DNA from: Symsagittifera roscoffensis
Lineage: Eukaryota; Xenacoelomorpha; Acoela; Convolutidae
Length of the DNA: 64,000 bases
NCBI RefSeq assembly: GCF_963678635.1
Contig: NC_087065.1
Span: 33,915,679 to 33,979,678 of the forward strand
Reading direction: 5' to 3'
Part shown: positions 1 through 10,664 of the stretch, piece after piece
Layout of the letters: each line of letters opens with the position of its first letter
How positions within the stretch are numbered: the first letter of the stretch is position 1
The notes under the pieces: generated by a model
Seen by the model: only the letters and a program-made list of their open reading frames with translations
Told to the model about the DNA's origin: nothing
Databases searched by the model: none
Position numbers and translations under genes: made by a program

Positions 1-116
1 TTTAAGATTAAATTTGCTGTGACTGCATTTAAATAAGCTTCTACAGATTATTCAGAGTCTAAACCGGTGAATACCATCAATGGCTTGTTTGATGTTTTTG
101 ATGATCCACCCATTAG

Positions 117-674
117 TTATGGAATCACAGTCATTTGAAGTGATTCTGCGGCATTTGGCATTTGTGAAAAGTTTGCAACTTGACTTTTTGTGATTTCATG
201 TTGTTGCAAATAATAAGGTTGTGGGATTTCATTTTGCATTTGCGTTGGTTGATAATAGTCTGTCTTAACTGGGTTTTGTGAATAAAAATTATTATTTTGA
301 GATGCGTGATTTGTTCTAGGTTGTTGCATATGTTGTACTCGTATATATGGTTCAAAAATATCTGGTTGGTTTACGTGATAAGAGTGGATTCTTTGGTTTT
401 GAAAAAGTTGATGATTTTGGTCATAGAAATCTTCATCATCTGATGAAAGATAATTATGTGTGTAAAAAAGGTATTTTATGTCTATTCTGGTTTTGCTGTT
501 TATTGTTTTATTTTGATGAAAAAATGGATAATTTTCACTTGGGTCTTGTGAATTTCGTTGGTTATCGTTAAAATTTACTGATTTTGATGTTGGTTGTTGG
601 AAATTTTGTCTTTGTGAAAATAAATGATTTTGCATATTTGAAAGAGGAGGTTTAGTTGTTTGTGGTCTATTCAC
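117..674 (-). pseudogene. Gln/Asn-rich open frame, probable Gag C-terminal part
   Basis: An uninterrupted frame of 185 codons is very rich in Gln, Asn, Tyr, Pro and Ser, with no membrane segment or zinc-binding cluster. It has no obvious ATG and begins at a GTG, one base out of frame with the gag-like frame above, whose last TGA overlaps this start. It is therefore most simply the continuation of that frame after a 1-nt shift. Such low-complexity, prion-like composition is common at the C-terminus of retroelement Gag proteins and in RNA-binding proteins. No homology can be asserted. Confidence 0.4.
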
Positions 675-1852
675 ATAGTTCTAATTGTGTTCTGCAAAAT
701 TATTACTAAGGAATGTTCTTTGTTTTTGTGTTGGTTTCGTCATTGGTCTAAATCTTTGGTAATCCATTTGTGAATATTTTGGGACAACGGACAACCTTGT
801 GTTAATGTTGGGTTTTTAGGCCTTGGAGTTGTAAGATTTGGATGTATTGGTGAAGTAATTTGTTGTGTTGTTGTTACTGTTGTAACTACTTCTTCATTTG
901 CGAAATGTGATGGTGTTTGAACATCTTTTTGTGTAAGATTTCTAGTTCCATTTAGATTTTTTTCTTGTATGAGGGTTGAGTTTAAACTATTATATCCTAT
1001 TCTATCGGGTAGAAATGAATTGAAATTTAAAGGTGTTGCGACAGTTGTGAGTGGATATAATTTAACTCAGTCTTTGTTAATTGAGATTGTGCTGATTGCT
1101 TGACTTGAGATATCTCTTCGTATGTTCAAGAATAGTGGATGAGACTATTCAGGGTCCCAAATATAATCGGACTGTTCTGCTAATACAGTGTCATCAGTCG
1201 AATTTTGAAGTCTAAAAATTTTTCTTGTTTGTGAAATCAAATCAATATTATGTGTGAAATAATCAATGATAATCCATGCTAAGATTTTTTGTAAATCGTG
1301 TTTAACATTGAGCGAAACTTCTTTACTGGTTAAGTTTTCACGGATTGTGTTTCAATATTCAGAAAATATTGCGGTTTCATGTCTGACAGTTGTATGTTTG
1401 GATGTTTGACTGGTGAAGTTCCTTGGGATTCTGGTTTTTCTAATATAGATAGATAACTACAATTTACTTAAAATACTTCGTTAGTGAATATTGAATTCGC
1501 TCTTTGTGAATTTTGATGTTGTGTTTCTTTTTATGTTTTCTGTGAATACTTTTGAAAATTCTATATCTGCGTCGTCTGTTTGAATTAGGTGTCTACCATA
1601 GAATTTATTTGGTGAATGGGTTTCTATGGTATAGATTCCGTTCTGTTGTGTTAGATTACATATTCATTTTAGATAGTGATCGATAATTAGTCTTTTGATT
1701 TTTACTTCTGGAAATTCTACTGTGTATGGACTAGTTCCTTTTTCGAATAAATTTGCGATTAAAAATTGTGTTTGTCCTCTACCATCAGTGAGTGAATTGA
1801 TTCAGAGAGGGAGGATGGAGTTTTCATCTTCGCTTTCTTCATTCTGACTCAT
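675..1852 (-). pseudogene. Decayed gag-like frame with repeated TGA codons
   Basis: An ATG at 1852 opens an acidic N-terminus (MSQNEESEDENS) followed by a hydrophilic protein of about 390 codons. The reading is interrupted by TGA at 1802-1804, 1664-1666, 1352-1354, 1067-1069, 740-742 and 671-673, by one TAG (1145-1147) and one TAA (1481-1483), and needs a frame change near 1480-1445. Between the stops the composition is clearly protein-like, and several stops fall where a Trp would fit. No zinc knuckle, protease or polymerase motif is visible. Placement before a Gln/Asn-rich frame suggests a retroelement Gag, but the family is not identified. Confidence 0.4.
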
Positions 1853-2345
1853 TTTTGTGTTTTATGACTGTCAATTTGTAGTTTTCAAGGTGTTTTATTG
1901 GTTGATTCCAATTGTATAGACGTACTGGTTTGTTTTTGTATTTGTAGTTTTCAAGGTGTTTTATTGGTTGATTCCAATTGTATAGACGTACTGGTTTGTT
2001 TTTTATTTTTATTTTTCCTTGTATTGATGATTGTGATGTGGTTTCTGAGTCAGAAAATTATAGTGTATCATTAACTTGGTAATTTTTATATACGGAGTCT
2101 TTTAATCTGTAAAATTCTTCCAAATGACTTGTTTCTGATTCGGAGATTGCTTTTCTTCGTTTTGAAAATTTTTTTCGTGTAATCTGTCTTTGTTTGCTTA
2201 AAATTTTTCTTGTGATTGTTTGTCGTTTTGTTCTAATATATCCTATTGACTGTGTGTGTAGAGTGATAACGAGGTCATATTTTTCGTTGTTTATTTCACA
2301 GTTGTGAAATATGATTGTTTTTTTTTATTTCCTAAATTGTCTAGT
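1850..2345 (-). pseudogene. Coding-like open stretch upstream of gag-like frame
   Basis: Reading the minus strand from about 2345 down to 1850 gives a long, basic, mostly open frame rich in Lys, Arg, Gln and Ser, with one TAA near 2065. Its end overlaps the start of the next frame, as in compact retroelements. It contains an exact in-frame duplication of 66 bp (22 codons, 1878-2005), including the residues NKPVRLYNWNQP twice. I do not recognise a domain. The position just before a gag-like frame suggests it belongs to the same mobile element, but it could be the end of an unrelated gene. Low confidence. Confidence 0.3.
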
Positions 2346-4895
2346 GACATCAAGTTTAGGATGACGGATGCAATACTGGGATTAGTGATTTTTAATGTCT
2401 TAAACTGTTAGTTCTTACAATTTTTTTGGGTTAACCTAACTTGGGTCTTGTATTTCAGGGTTGGAGAGAAAAATATATATCGATTCCTGAGAATGGTTGT
2501 TACTTTTTCGTGGCTAGTTTAAGTTCTGGTGTTAACTTACTTAATCTTACATAGGGGTAGTGATTGTGTTCAAGGGTTGGAGAATAGTAAATCGATCCAC
2601 AAGGTTCAGGTATAATTAGAACACAAGTAGTTCGTTAGGTACTATTTTAAACTTACTAAGATTAAGTATTATCCTGGGTCAGGTGAGAGGGGGGGTCAAC
2701 TGAAGGATGAATAACCGAAGTTCTTCACTGTTTATCCTAATGAATGGTTAGTGTGATTGAAAAGTTTCTATTAGTCCTGAGTCTTGAGAAAGGGTTGGAT
2801 AGTGAATTGACGTTTGAGGTCGTTAGACACTTTACTAGTTGTGTGGGGGAGAACAAAATTGTTCTATTTGATCCAAGGATAAGCCTTGATGATCAGGATA
2901 TCAAATTAATGAAATTAAGTTTACTTTAGGTAAAAATAAACTAAAGATCCAAGGAAAGCCTTGATGATCTCTTTGGTTTAAAAAGGTTTAATTTAAAGAA
3001 AAATATTAAGAATTAGGATAGGATAGGCCTTTATAATTTAAGTTAAGCTTTAATTGATAAAAAATTTTGTTTTTTAGTTTTTGATGATGTAAGTGGATTT
3101 ATGTTTCGCTGTTATGTTTTAGGTGATGAAGCTGGGATGAGGAGATGATTTATATACTACTAACAATTTGTGTTTTTGCTAACTAATTTTTAAAATTTTA
3201 TTTTCAATAAAGATTCTTTTCAGATATCTTTTTAAAATTTACTGCAGATTAGAAGGGATCGACTAGGGGTATTTTCATCAGTCGTTATTGTACAATAGTA
3301 AGTTTAGCGCCTCCAATAGTCGTTGAAGATTTTTCTTCAAAAGTACTATGTTTGCAAATGAAAATCTAAATTCATTGCTAATAAAATTCTAAATATAAAA
3401 GTTTGTGTTGGTTTTTGCCGTACGACCATGAAACTTATGGGTAAGTTCCTTTGTAGTCGTATATCGTCTCTTGTCCGAGGTCTCTTAGGTCCGAGGTTTT
3501 GTTACGAGTCGGTCTCTCGGAGAAAGCAACTAAGTTGTAAGTTAAATTCAGAATGCTCTGGTGCCGAAACTACAAGTAATTTCAGCACTTACAAATGAAT
3601 GGGTTGTTAGTTTGATGGAAAGTGATTGGTTAGTCTTTAATATTTTATAGGGAAAAAGATCTAATTTATAAACAATAATAATATATAGTTTGGATCTGGT
3701 TCCACATAACTTATTTCAGGGGTATTCTTGCTGTGGAAACATCCTTCCAAACAACACAAAGAATTCGATGCTTGGAAAGCTGCCGAGCTTGACTGATTCT
3801 TCATGTCGCCAAAAAACGACAGATAAATGAATTGAAAGAGTTATTTTGTCTGGCGTCAACAAACGGTCGTGTCTGTTTGGACGATAGACATTAAAATGCT
3901 CAAGAGAGTCCTCTGCATGGATCAACACACAGTCTTGCCTCTAAAACGTATGCTGAAAAAACTCTTTTGTTGGCTTGTTTTTGACATCAGTGCGAAATTA
4001 TTCATTCACTTTTATGCCTTTTTTGGAACGGGCAAAGTAACTCGGTAACTTTTTTTTGTTTGTTTTTCCGCGACATGAAGATTAAGTCAAGATCACCAGC
4101 GAAAAAAAAAACATTATTAGCTCAGACGTTTGAGCTGAGACGTTTCTGTTATCTGGAAGTTCGTTCATCGGCTGCTCACCGACTGTGTGTCATCCTCACT
4201 TGTTTTTCAAGCACATGTTTCAAAGTTATACTTAGTGGTCTAGACTTAGCCTTAAAATAAATAAAAACCGTTTTCCCACGAGAAAAAGGCTGAGTTTCCA
4301 TGGATGCTTACGGACAGACCTATCGTCACTAATGAAAAACAGAGAATCTTCTACTGATCAATTTATATTATGATCTAAACATATGATATACAAAGCTTAT
4401 TATTGTAAAATGAAGTAATCAGAAAATGGAGTTCTAGACGATTTATCCAAAAGGGAAAGGACCCACATACGAGCTGTTCAGCTCTTCGCGGAGAATCGCT
4501 GTTGCGTGATTTTTTTTTATTTTTCTGTGTTGGAGTAAGCATCGAGCACAGAGAAAGCAAGGAGCAACGAACGTTGTGGGTCTTGAGTATCCGACCAATG
4601 TGATTTGGAGGTGGAGACGGTAACACTTCGCCGCCGCTCCTCATAGAAAATTAGCTGACCTTTTGGATCATCACTTATTGCTCACCATTTTGTTCTAAGG
4701 TGAACTCAGCCTATTTTCTGCGAACGCAAGTCTAGTTTGAGTGCACGGACATAACGCAGTAATACTGATTGTTTGCACGAAAGACTGTTGTCGAAAAATT
4801 ATTTCCTCGTAATAAATTAGAGTGCACTTGAGGTATTGTAAATTTACTTCAGCTGTTAAGATGTTTTTTCGGTATTTTTTTCTAAGATAATTTGG
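2346..4895. other. AT-rich stretch with no supported gene
   Basis: Only short, unsupported open frames occur here (for example 2744-2929 plus, 3716-3928 minus, 4375-4644 minus). A short direct repeat around GATCCAAGGA..GCCTTGATGATC occurs at about 2870 and 2945, and a loosely repeated block with GGGTTGGAGA occurs at about 2460 and 2573. The 4.4-4.65 kb part is less AT-rich than its surroundings and could hold an exon, but I recognise nothing in it. Confidence 0.4.
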
Positions 4896-4950
4896 ACCAA
4901 GTTAACATTCTCCCCCCTAAACACGTTTAGGGGGGAGGATCTTAACTTGG
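4896..4950. repeat. Foldback with C6/G6 stem
   Basis: CTCCCCCCTAAA at 4910-4921 is followed after four bases (CACG) by its exact complement TTTAGGGGGGAG. The flanks CCAAGTTAA and TTAACTTGG extend the complementarity to about 25 bp per arm with a few mismatches. A related half-motif (GGAGGATCATAACTTGATCC) lies at 5037-5056. No gene is nearby. Confidence 0.8.
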
Positions 4951-5990
4951 TTCTAAGTTGGGAATTTTCAGCCAATCAGAATCGAGCATTTTACATGCAG
5001 CGCTTAGCAATTTTAATTTAATTTAAGCGCCGGGCTGGAGGATCATAACTTGATCCGATAATTTTGTTTGTTGCACATTAATCAGTTCTTCTAGTTTTTT
5101 CGATCAAAAATTAGATTGAATAAACAATGTCCACGAATTTGCTCTCATTTCGATAATATTCTAGAATATCTGTAATGAAATTGCATGTTCTATGCAATGT
5201 TGGATGAGATCACTTTGTTATCGAGGGAACCAGATTTCGGCATGATAACACTTCTTTCCGATATGATTACCACAGTTCGGACCAAAAACAGGGCCCAAAA
5301 ATTACTCGCTACTTGCTGGCCGACAAATTTTCAGTGCATTAATGCTTAATACGGAAGTGCTTGCTGTCTTTTAAATCAAGTTTTGTTTTATTGTTGTTTT
5401 GACCTCTGAAGGCGAGGAGGAACTTTTTATTGGGTGTTTGAAATTTTTGCTACTTTTTACGCAAAACCAGATATCAAAAATAATTATCAAAATGGGTCAA
5501 ACGATAAATCATTTAAAAGACCTTATAATTGTAAATTGAACAATTTTCAAGCTTCGATTAAAAACCAGTTTCAAATTTTCTCTTATAAATTTGAGCGACG
5601 AAAATGAGCAAGTGGTTGTTGTAGAATGAAAAGCTGCTAACTTTCATATAAGCCGTAAAAAACTTCAGCAAAACATAGTTTTGAGGTTTCATTTAGCGCT
5701 TCTTTAGCAATAGCATATATTTTAAGTTTAAAAAATAATCTGCAAAAACTTGGAAAAAAATTGAAGGTAATGTTGTTCTTAGCTTTTTTGAAAATAAGAA
5801 GGTTTACAGACTTTTAAAATTTGGGACAAACCACGCGCAATTTCATGTGGTTGCTGTAGCGTGTCTGAGAATTTGAAACGTGTTGAATCAAAGTCATTAC
5901 TACTTCATAGGATTTAAAAGGCTGTCGGATCATTCAGGACACCTTTATACGAGCCATCTTATTTTTAGTTTGAATAGCTGTCTACATTGG
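4951..5990. other. AT-rich stretch without recognised features
   Basis: I see no exon-like frame or structural RNA here. A short segment (GTGTCTGAGAATTTGAAACG, near 5858) recurs at about 6818, showing that this DNA is partly repeat-derived. Confidence 0.35.
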
Positions 5991-5993
5991 TAA

Positions 5994-6338
5994 AGTCCCA
6001 TTTGTACCAACGTTCATTTTTACCAAAATGAAAAATCGGTCCTTTTTTTTCCAAAATTATTCAACTCGTTTCCTGATTGGTCGAATTGTGAGCCAAGTAA
6101 TTATTACATTAATTTTCTACTGTTCAAACAGAAGAAAATAAACTACAGAATAGTGACCTCCGCAGTCGCGCCAACGTGTTGCGAGCTTGCCAACAGAGGG
6201 TAGGACTCTATACGAAAATTAGAGTCGGTTATCCCCGCTTAAACCAAAAGCTTAAAATAGTCCGATTAGTAATCTTTGGCCAATTGAAGACTTTTGATAC
6301 TAACGCGATTGATTTTCTATTTTGGTACAAATGGGACT
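5994..6338. mobile_element. Possible MITE with inverted terminal repeats
   Basis: AGTCCCATTTGTACCAA at 5994-6010 is exactly inverted at 6322-6338. Each arm is accompanied by a related ACCAAAA-type subrepeat (inside on the left, outside on the right), so the arms are built of tandem submotifs. No transposase frame lies between them and no convincing target-site duplication was found. A small non-autonomous DNA transposon is the likeliest reading. Confidence 0.45.
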
Positions 6339-7269
6339 GATTTATCGTTTTGGTACTAGTGAATACCCACCCACCTCTACATTTGCCGCAAATTTAAATT
6401 TTGCTTGATAGTCAAATTTCTTAAGGCATGGATTTAGCATCAGATCTGAACAAAAATACTATTCGAGTTCGACTCAGCCTTGAAACTTTGCTTAAAACGG
6501 TGCATAGGCATATGGGTTCTGAAACTGTGCAAAAATTATCATTACCCCTGGCATTTGTTCCAGAGAAATAAATTTACCCCAGTCTTAATCTCTCCGTTTT
6601 ATTCCATTTTAGGTTATACACAAAAATTTAAGATTAAAGCACACACAAAAAATGAATAAAACAATTTGGTTACTACATGACTGCAACTAAACCTTAGCTG
6701 AAGGTAATTGTTAAATAAGGACGGCTTCAAACGTTTGGAAAACGATCCATACAATTAAACTTATGAAGAAAGAAATAGGTGTAACTTTTTCCCTAACTTA
6801 CGGGGATATCCACAGCGTGTCTGAGAATTTGAAACGCCGAATCAAAAATCTCAGAAAAAATTCCGAAAAAAAAACATTTTGTGGTTGCAAGGCAAAAATG
6901 GTCCGATCAACCGTACAGTTCTTCTCCAATCCCCCCCGCCAATCGATTGAGGGAGGAGAAAGTATAGATTTTTCATAAATTAACTGTGAAGCCAAAGTAG
7001 CAAACTTTAAATAACAGACGGTGAAGTGATTTCCGCTAAATTATCAAGTTGACCTCTTACCAAAAAAAAAATAATTACGTAGATTTTGACCAACTTTACA
7101 TTTCTGACTGTAGCGATTTTTGACTGAAGTTAGAATTAAGTGAAAAGATCTAATTATTATAGTTAAACTTTTGTAGTTAGTGAAGTTTTTAAATTTGAGG
7201 TGTGGGCGAGCAACGAGACTTCCGCATACCTCATATTTGTATCTCGAATTTTTAAAATTGATCTTTTTT
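6339..7269. other. AT-rich stretch without recognised features
   Basis: Short complementary-strand frames at 6763-6995 have no recognisable motif. The sequence contains a C7 tract near 6933. Nothing else is supported. Confidence 0.3.
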
Positions 7270-8236
7270 GCTCTCAACTTTATTATTAAAGGTTTGGCAG
7301 GTTAGTTTTTCCGAAAATTCCCAAGTTTAAAAAAAACGGTCAAAAATTAAAAATTTTGTTTTTCCTAGGACGATAACTGTTTGTGTAAGAAACCTCGGAG
7401 TAGCTGCTAACTCAGGGGAGCTTCTCAGTACCTGTTATATCCATTAAGTCCGCAACTTCTGGTTTGGGAGGTTATTTTTCGAGAAAAGTCAAAAAGACTG
7501 AAAAAGTGGTCAAAAATATCAACAATTTCACTGTTCCGAGGGCCATATTTTGGGTGTAGACGCTTATGAAGGGGAGTTTTCAGAATCCGTTTTTTTCATT
7601 GGAAAAAAAATCTCAGGTTTTATGACTTAGTTTTTGAGAAAACGAAAAAAATCAAAAATATCGATCAAATATTTCCCCTAAGACTTTTTCCGAAGGTAAA
7701 ATGGTAAAGCAAAAAGAGACCACGGGAAAATTCAAGCACACAAGGGCTTCGACGGTCTCTGTGATCTTTCTATGGCTACCTATTTTTTGAAAATGTGTCA
7801 AAAATTTTTGAAAAAAGTGATAATTTTTCCAAGGCGTAACAAAACATGTAAAAAACCAATCCCATACATTTTCATAAAACCTGTTTTCTTTCAAACAGGA
7901 AATCTAGGCAAACATGCCAAGCAAGACATTTGAAATTCAAATTAGCAACTGGACAAAATTACGAAGTGGAAACAAGGCCGACAATCATTGAGCAGACACC
8001 AGGTAAGCCGAAAAAAAAAACGGATTTCTGATTTTTTTTTAAAAAAGTTGCAATTCTCCCTGAATTTACCCTGCAATAACTAGTACCCACCCATTAGTTA
8101 AATTTGATTTTTCATGAAATTGAGGATGTCAACATTGATATCAGCAAGTGATTCAACTGATTTTGTTAAACTAGTTGTTAACTAGAAAAAAGTCTAGATT
8201 CCGATTTGATAACACTTGCTAATCGTAAGCAAAATG
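7270..8236. repeat. Dispersed repeat, older copy
   Basis: This block is a diverged copy of sequence found at about 22.6-24.05 kb and 28.4-29.83 kb. Shared landmarks in the same order are a GGTTTGGCAGGTTAGTTTTT-type motif, AAACAGGAAATCTAGGCAAA near 7895, CAAGCAAGACATTTGAAATT near 7919, ACAAGGCCGACAA with TTGAGCAGACA near 7972, and CCGATTTGATAAC plus CTTGCTAATCG near 8201-8225. It lies outside the ligase gene, so the family is dispersed and not private to the duplicated block. Confidence 0.65.
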
Positions 8237-9431
8237 ACACCCATTTTCGGCCCGCCAACCCTACAATTTTTCTAAAAGCATCTTTGGCGCCAATATATAC
8301 ACATTTTTTGGTCGAAAATTTTCAAAAAATGCCCATAAACGGCACTTGTGACCTGTTTTTTAAAAAGTCGACCCACCCCCTCGAGAAATTTAAACATTTG
8401 TCCCACTCCCTCTAGAAAATCCTAGATCCACCCATGCTCAGCGTCATGTGATTCATACCCTGATTTATTGCTGAAAATTACTTCGATGTAGCAACGTTGA
8501 ATCGTCCCTGAATCATTCCTGTTCTTATAACTGCACATCCTTGAACATCCCTGAATCATGACTGAGTGAAAAGATTTTCACTTTTTTCAAGTTTAAATAC
8601 TTTCAATACCAGTTTTGAAATATAAGAGAGGTTTTTTTTACTATTGCTTTCACTTAATACAGTTAAGTTTATTAGAAGAATATCAATCTGTGAAATTTAC
8701 CGAAATATTATCAATCGGAGAACCAGTGCAACAGAACTAAATCTTCTGAATGCAACTGCTAGAGAACTATACCGGACAGTAGACTAGCTTAAGTTTTCCA
8801 GAGTCAGTGAAACTTTGAAATCAATCAAAAGTTTAAAGATTTTTTTTATAATTTAAACAAAGGCTCTAACTAAAAAAACACCAAGTTATTAGAGACTTGA
8901 GACTTTTAAACAACTTATTGTTTCCCATTGGGTGCTTCTTTTTGCAATTCAAGTTTAACAAAAAAGTATAAATAAGTATTCAGAAAAAAGCGATAAGCCA
9001 TATTCTATCGTTTCATTTTTGCGAAGTTAAAGTTTTAAGTTGCCTTTTTTAGCAACCATATTTTCATAGCTTTGCTTTCTTAGTTTCGTTTTGACATTTT
9101 GTTTTTACAATTTACTTATTTTATTTTACTCTGTTACAGCTGATTATTTTTTTGTTGAAGTTCAGCCAATCGCTTTTTATTGATTTTCTTTGAAAATTTT
9201 AATTAAATAATCTTAAGAGTAGAGCTGGAATTTCCAGCAACTAGAACCGCAGATTGTTTAGCTTTAGATGAAAACTCATTTTTGGAATTTCAGAAAATAA
9301 AAACTGAAAAAAAAATTTAATATTGAAAAACTTTCGAAATATGATTAAAGCAGACCTTGATATTTAAAACTAACACTAAAGTGCTAAAGTGCAATTCTCT
9401 TCTGATAGATCAAAATAAGTGATACGTTACA
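8237..9431. other. AT-rich stretch without recognised features
   Basis: No protein-like frame, RNA gene or strong repeat was seen. A short imperfect internal repeat (CCCTGAATCAT type) occurs near 8508-8560. Confidence 0.35.
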
Positions 9432-10157
9432 GTGAAAGTCCTTTCCTTTGCAAAGTTTTCACTGATTAACGCCAAATTTTTTTTTCAAACCAAATCTAAC
9501 AAACCGTACAGTATAGATTACATTGACAACTGGCTGGAACATAGCGTGGATTGTCTACCAACTACCATGATAGTATTTCTGAAGAACAGTCAAAAACCAC
9601 AGACGAAAAAGAGGCACTCCTTTCAAGATGATTGAGATATCTAATATCATTGAATAAAAAACTTACTTCGGACAAAAAGCAACTTATTGATCAGTTAAAA
9701 GAATATTTTATTGAATTAGAGATAATGCTTGAAGATTTGCTCATTGTATACGTAGACATGCAAATTGAAGTGTCTAAGTCGACCAAAGAACCTCTTGAAA
9801 GACTTGAAAACAGTTTGATTAAATTTGGGCAAAATTTGCGGAAAAATGACAATAAGAGAACATCGAGTCAACAGTATATGTAGTTTCACCACTTTCATCT
9901 CGACGCTGAGCCTCCACTACAACACTATAATAGATCACGAGGCGGTAGAAAGACTAAGGATACAAGTTTTCACGAAACTGAAAATAAAAAAACTTGGGAT
10001 AACTGCAACGTATTGGAAAAACATGAAACCTTGTTCTAACTCTATTTTACAAAATGTCAGACAATTTAAAAAAATAGGCAAAAGCTTTGATGACAAAGAT
10101 ATAACCGACTTCGGGATGCGAACCATGGCTTTAATGCATACAGCGGCCCAAAATTGA
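9432..10157 (+). pseudogene. Cluster of overlapping short frames, possible decayed TE protein
   Basis: Three overlapping plus-strand frames (9432-9635, 9632-9883, 9825-10157) follow one another in a way that suggests one interrupted protein. The first contains DYIDNWLEHSVDCLPTTM, the second is helical and charged (EYFIELEIMLEDLL..), and the third ends just before the MITE at 10.2 kb. I recognise no family, and chance open frames cannot be excluded. Just past the end, GCAGCGGCCC recurs at 10140 and 10161. Confidence 0.2.
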
Positions 10158-10199
10158 AGTGCAGCGGCCCGAAATATAATTGATTGACTGAAGTAAAAT

Positions 10200-10655
10200 G
10201 GGTGCCGGACATCAAGCCGACGGGACTTCAAGCCGAATCGTAAAATTAGGGACTTCAAGCCGAAAGCTTTCTCTCTAAGTCATGAAATATGATTGAATTG
10301 AAATTTGTTTTGAAGAATTTCTCAAATTCATTATCTTTATTTGGTAATTATTAGCGTTTTCATTAAATTTAAGCCTGCAAATGATGTTTAGGAAAGTTGA
10401 AAAATAAAACACGGTTGAAGGTAATTTTCTTGTCTATAGTTTATGCTTTTCAAAAACCGCTGATATTATTAACGGATGCCAATCCCAAGTGATTCATGGT
10501 CATAAATAACGCTTATTATGGAGTAAAATAGCCTATGATTTTGACAAGCAACGTTTTACAGATGAAAAAATAATGATTTGAGGTGCTTGCAAAGTTTAAT
10601 TTTCGGCCTGAAGTCCCTTCGACTTGAAGTCCCGTCGGCTTGTTGTTCTAGACCC
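10200..10655. mobile_element. MITE with GGGT termini and 9-bp target-site duplication
   Basis: The left end GGGTGCCGGACATCAAGCCG and the complement of the right end GGGTCTAGAACAACAAGCCG both continue into ACGGGACTTCAAG, giving imperfect inverted repeats of 45 bp or more. Inside each arm GGGACTTCA(A/G)GCCGA is repeated. The element is flanked by a perfect 9-bp duplication, AAGTAAAAT, at 10191-10199 and 10656-10664. It has no coding capacity. TSDs of 8-10 bp are typical of Mutator-like and Merlin transposons, so mobilisation by one of these is inferred. Boundaries are well supported. Confidence 0.85.
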
Positions 10656-10664
10656 AAGTAAAAT

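Noticed and set aside
117-1852. Mitochondrial insertion or a nuclear code with TGA as Trp as the explanation of the TGA codons
   Set aside because: No mitochondrial gene is recognisable, and the RNF14-like gene in the same window uses TGG for Trp and ends with TGA.
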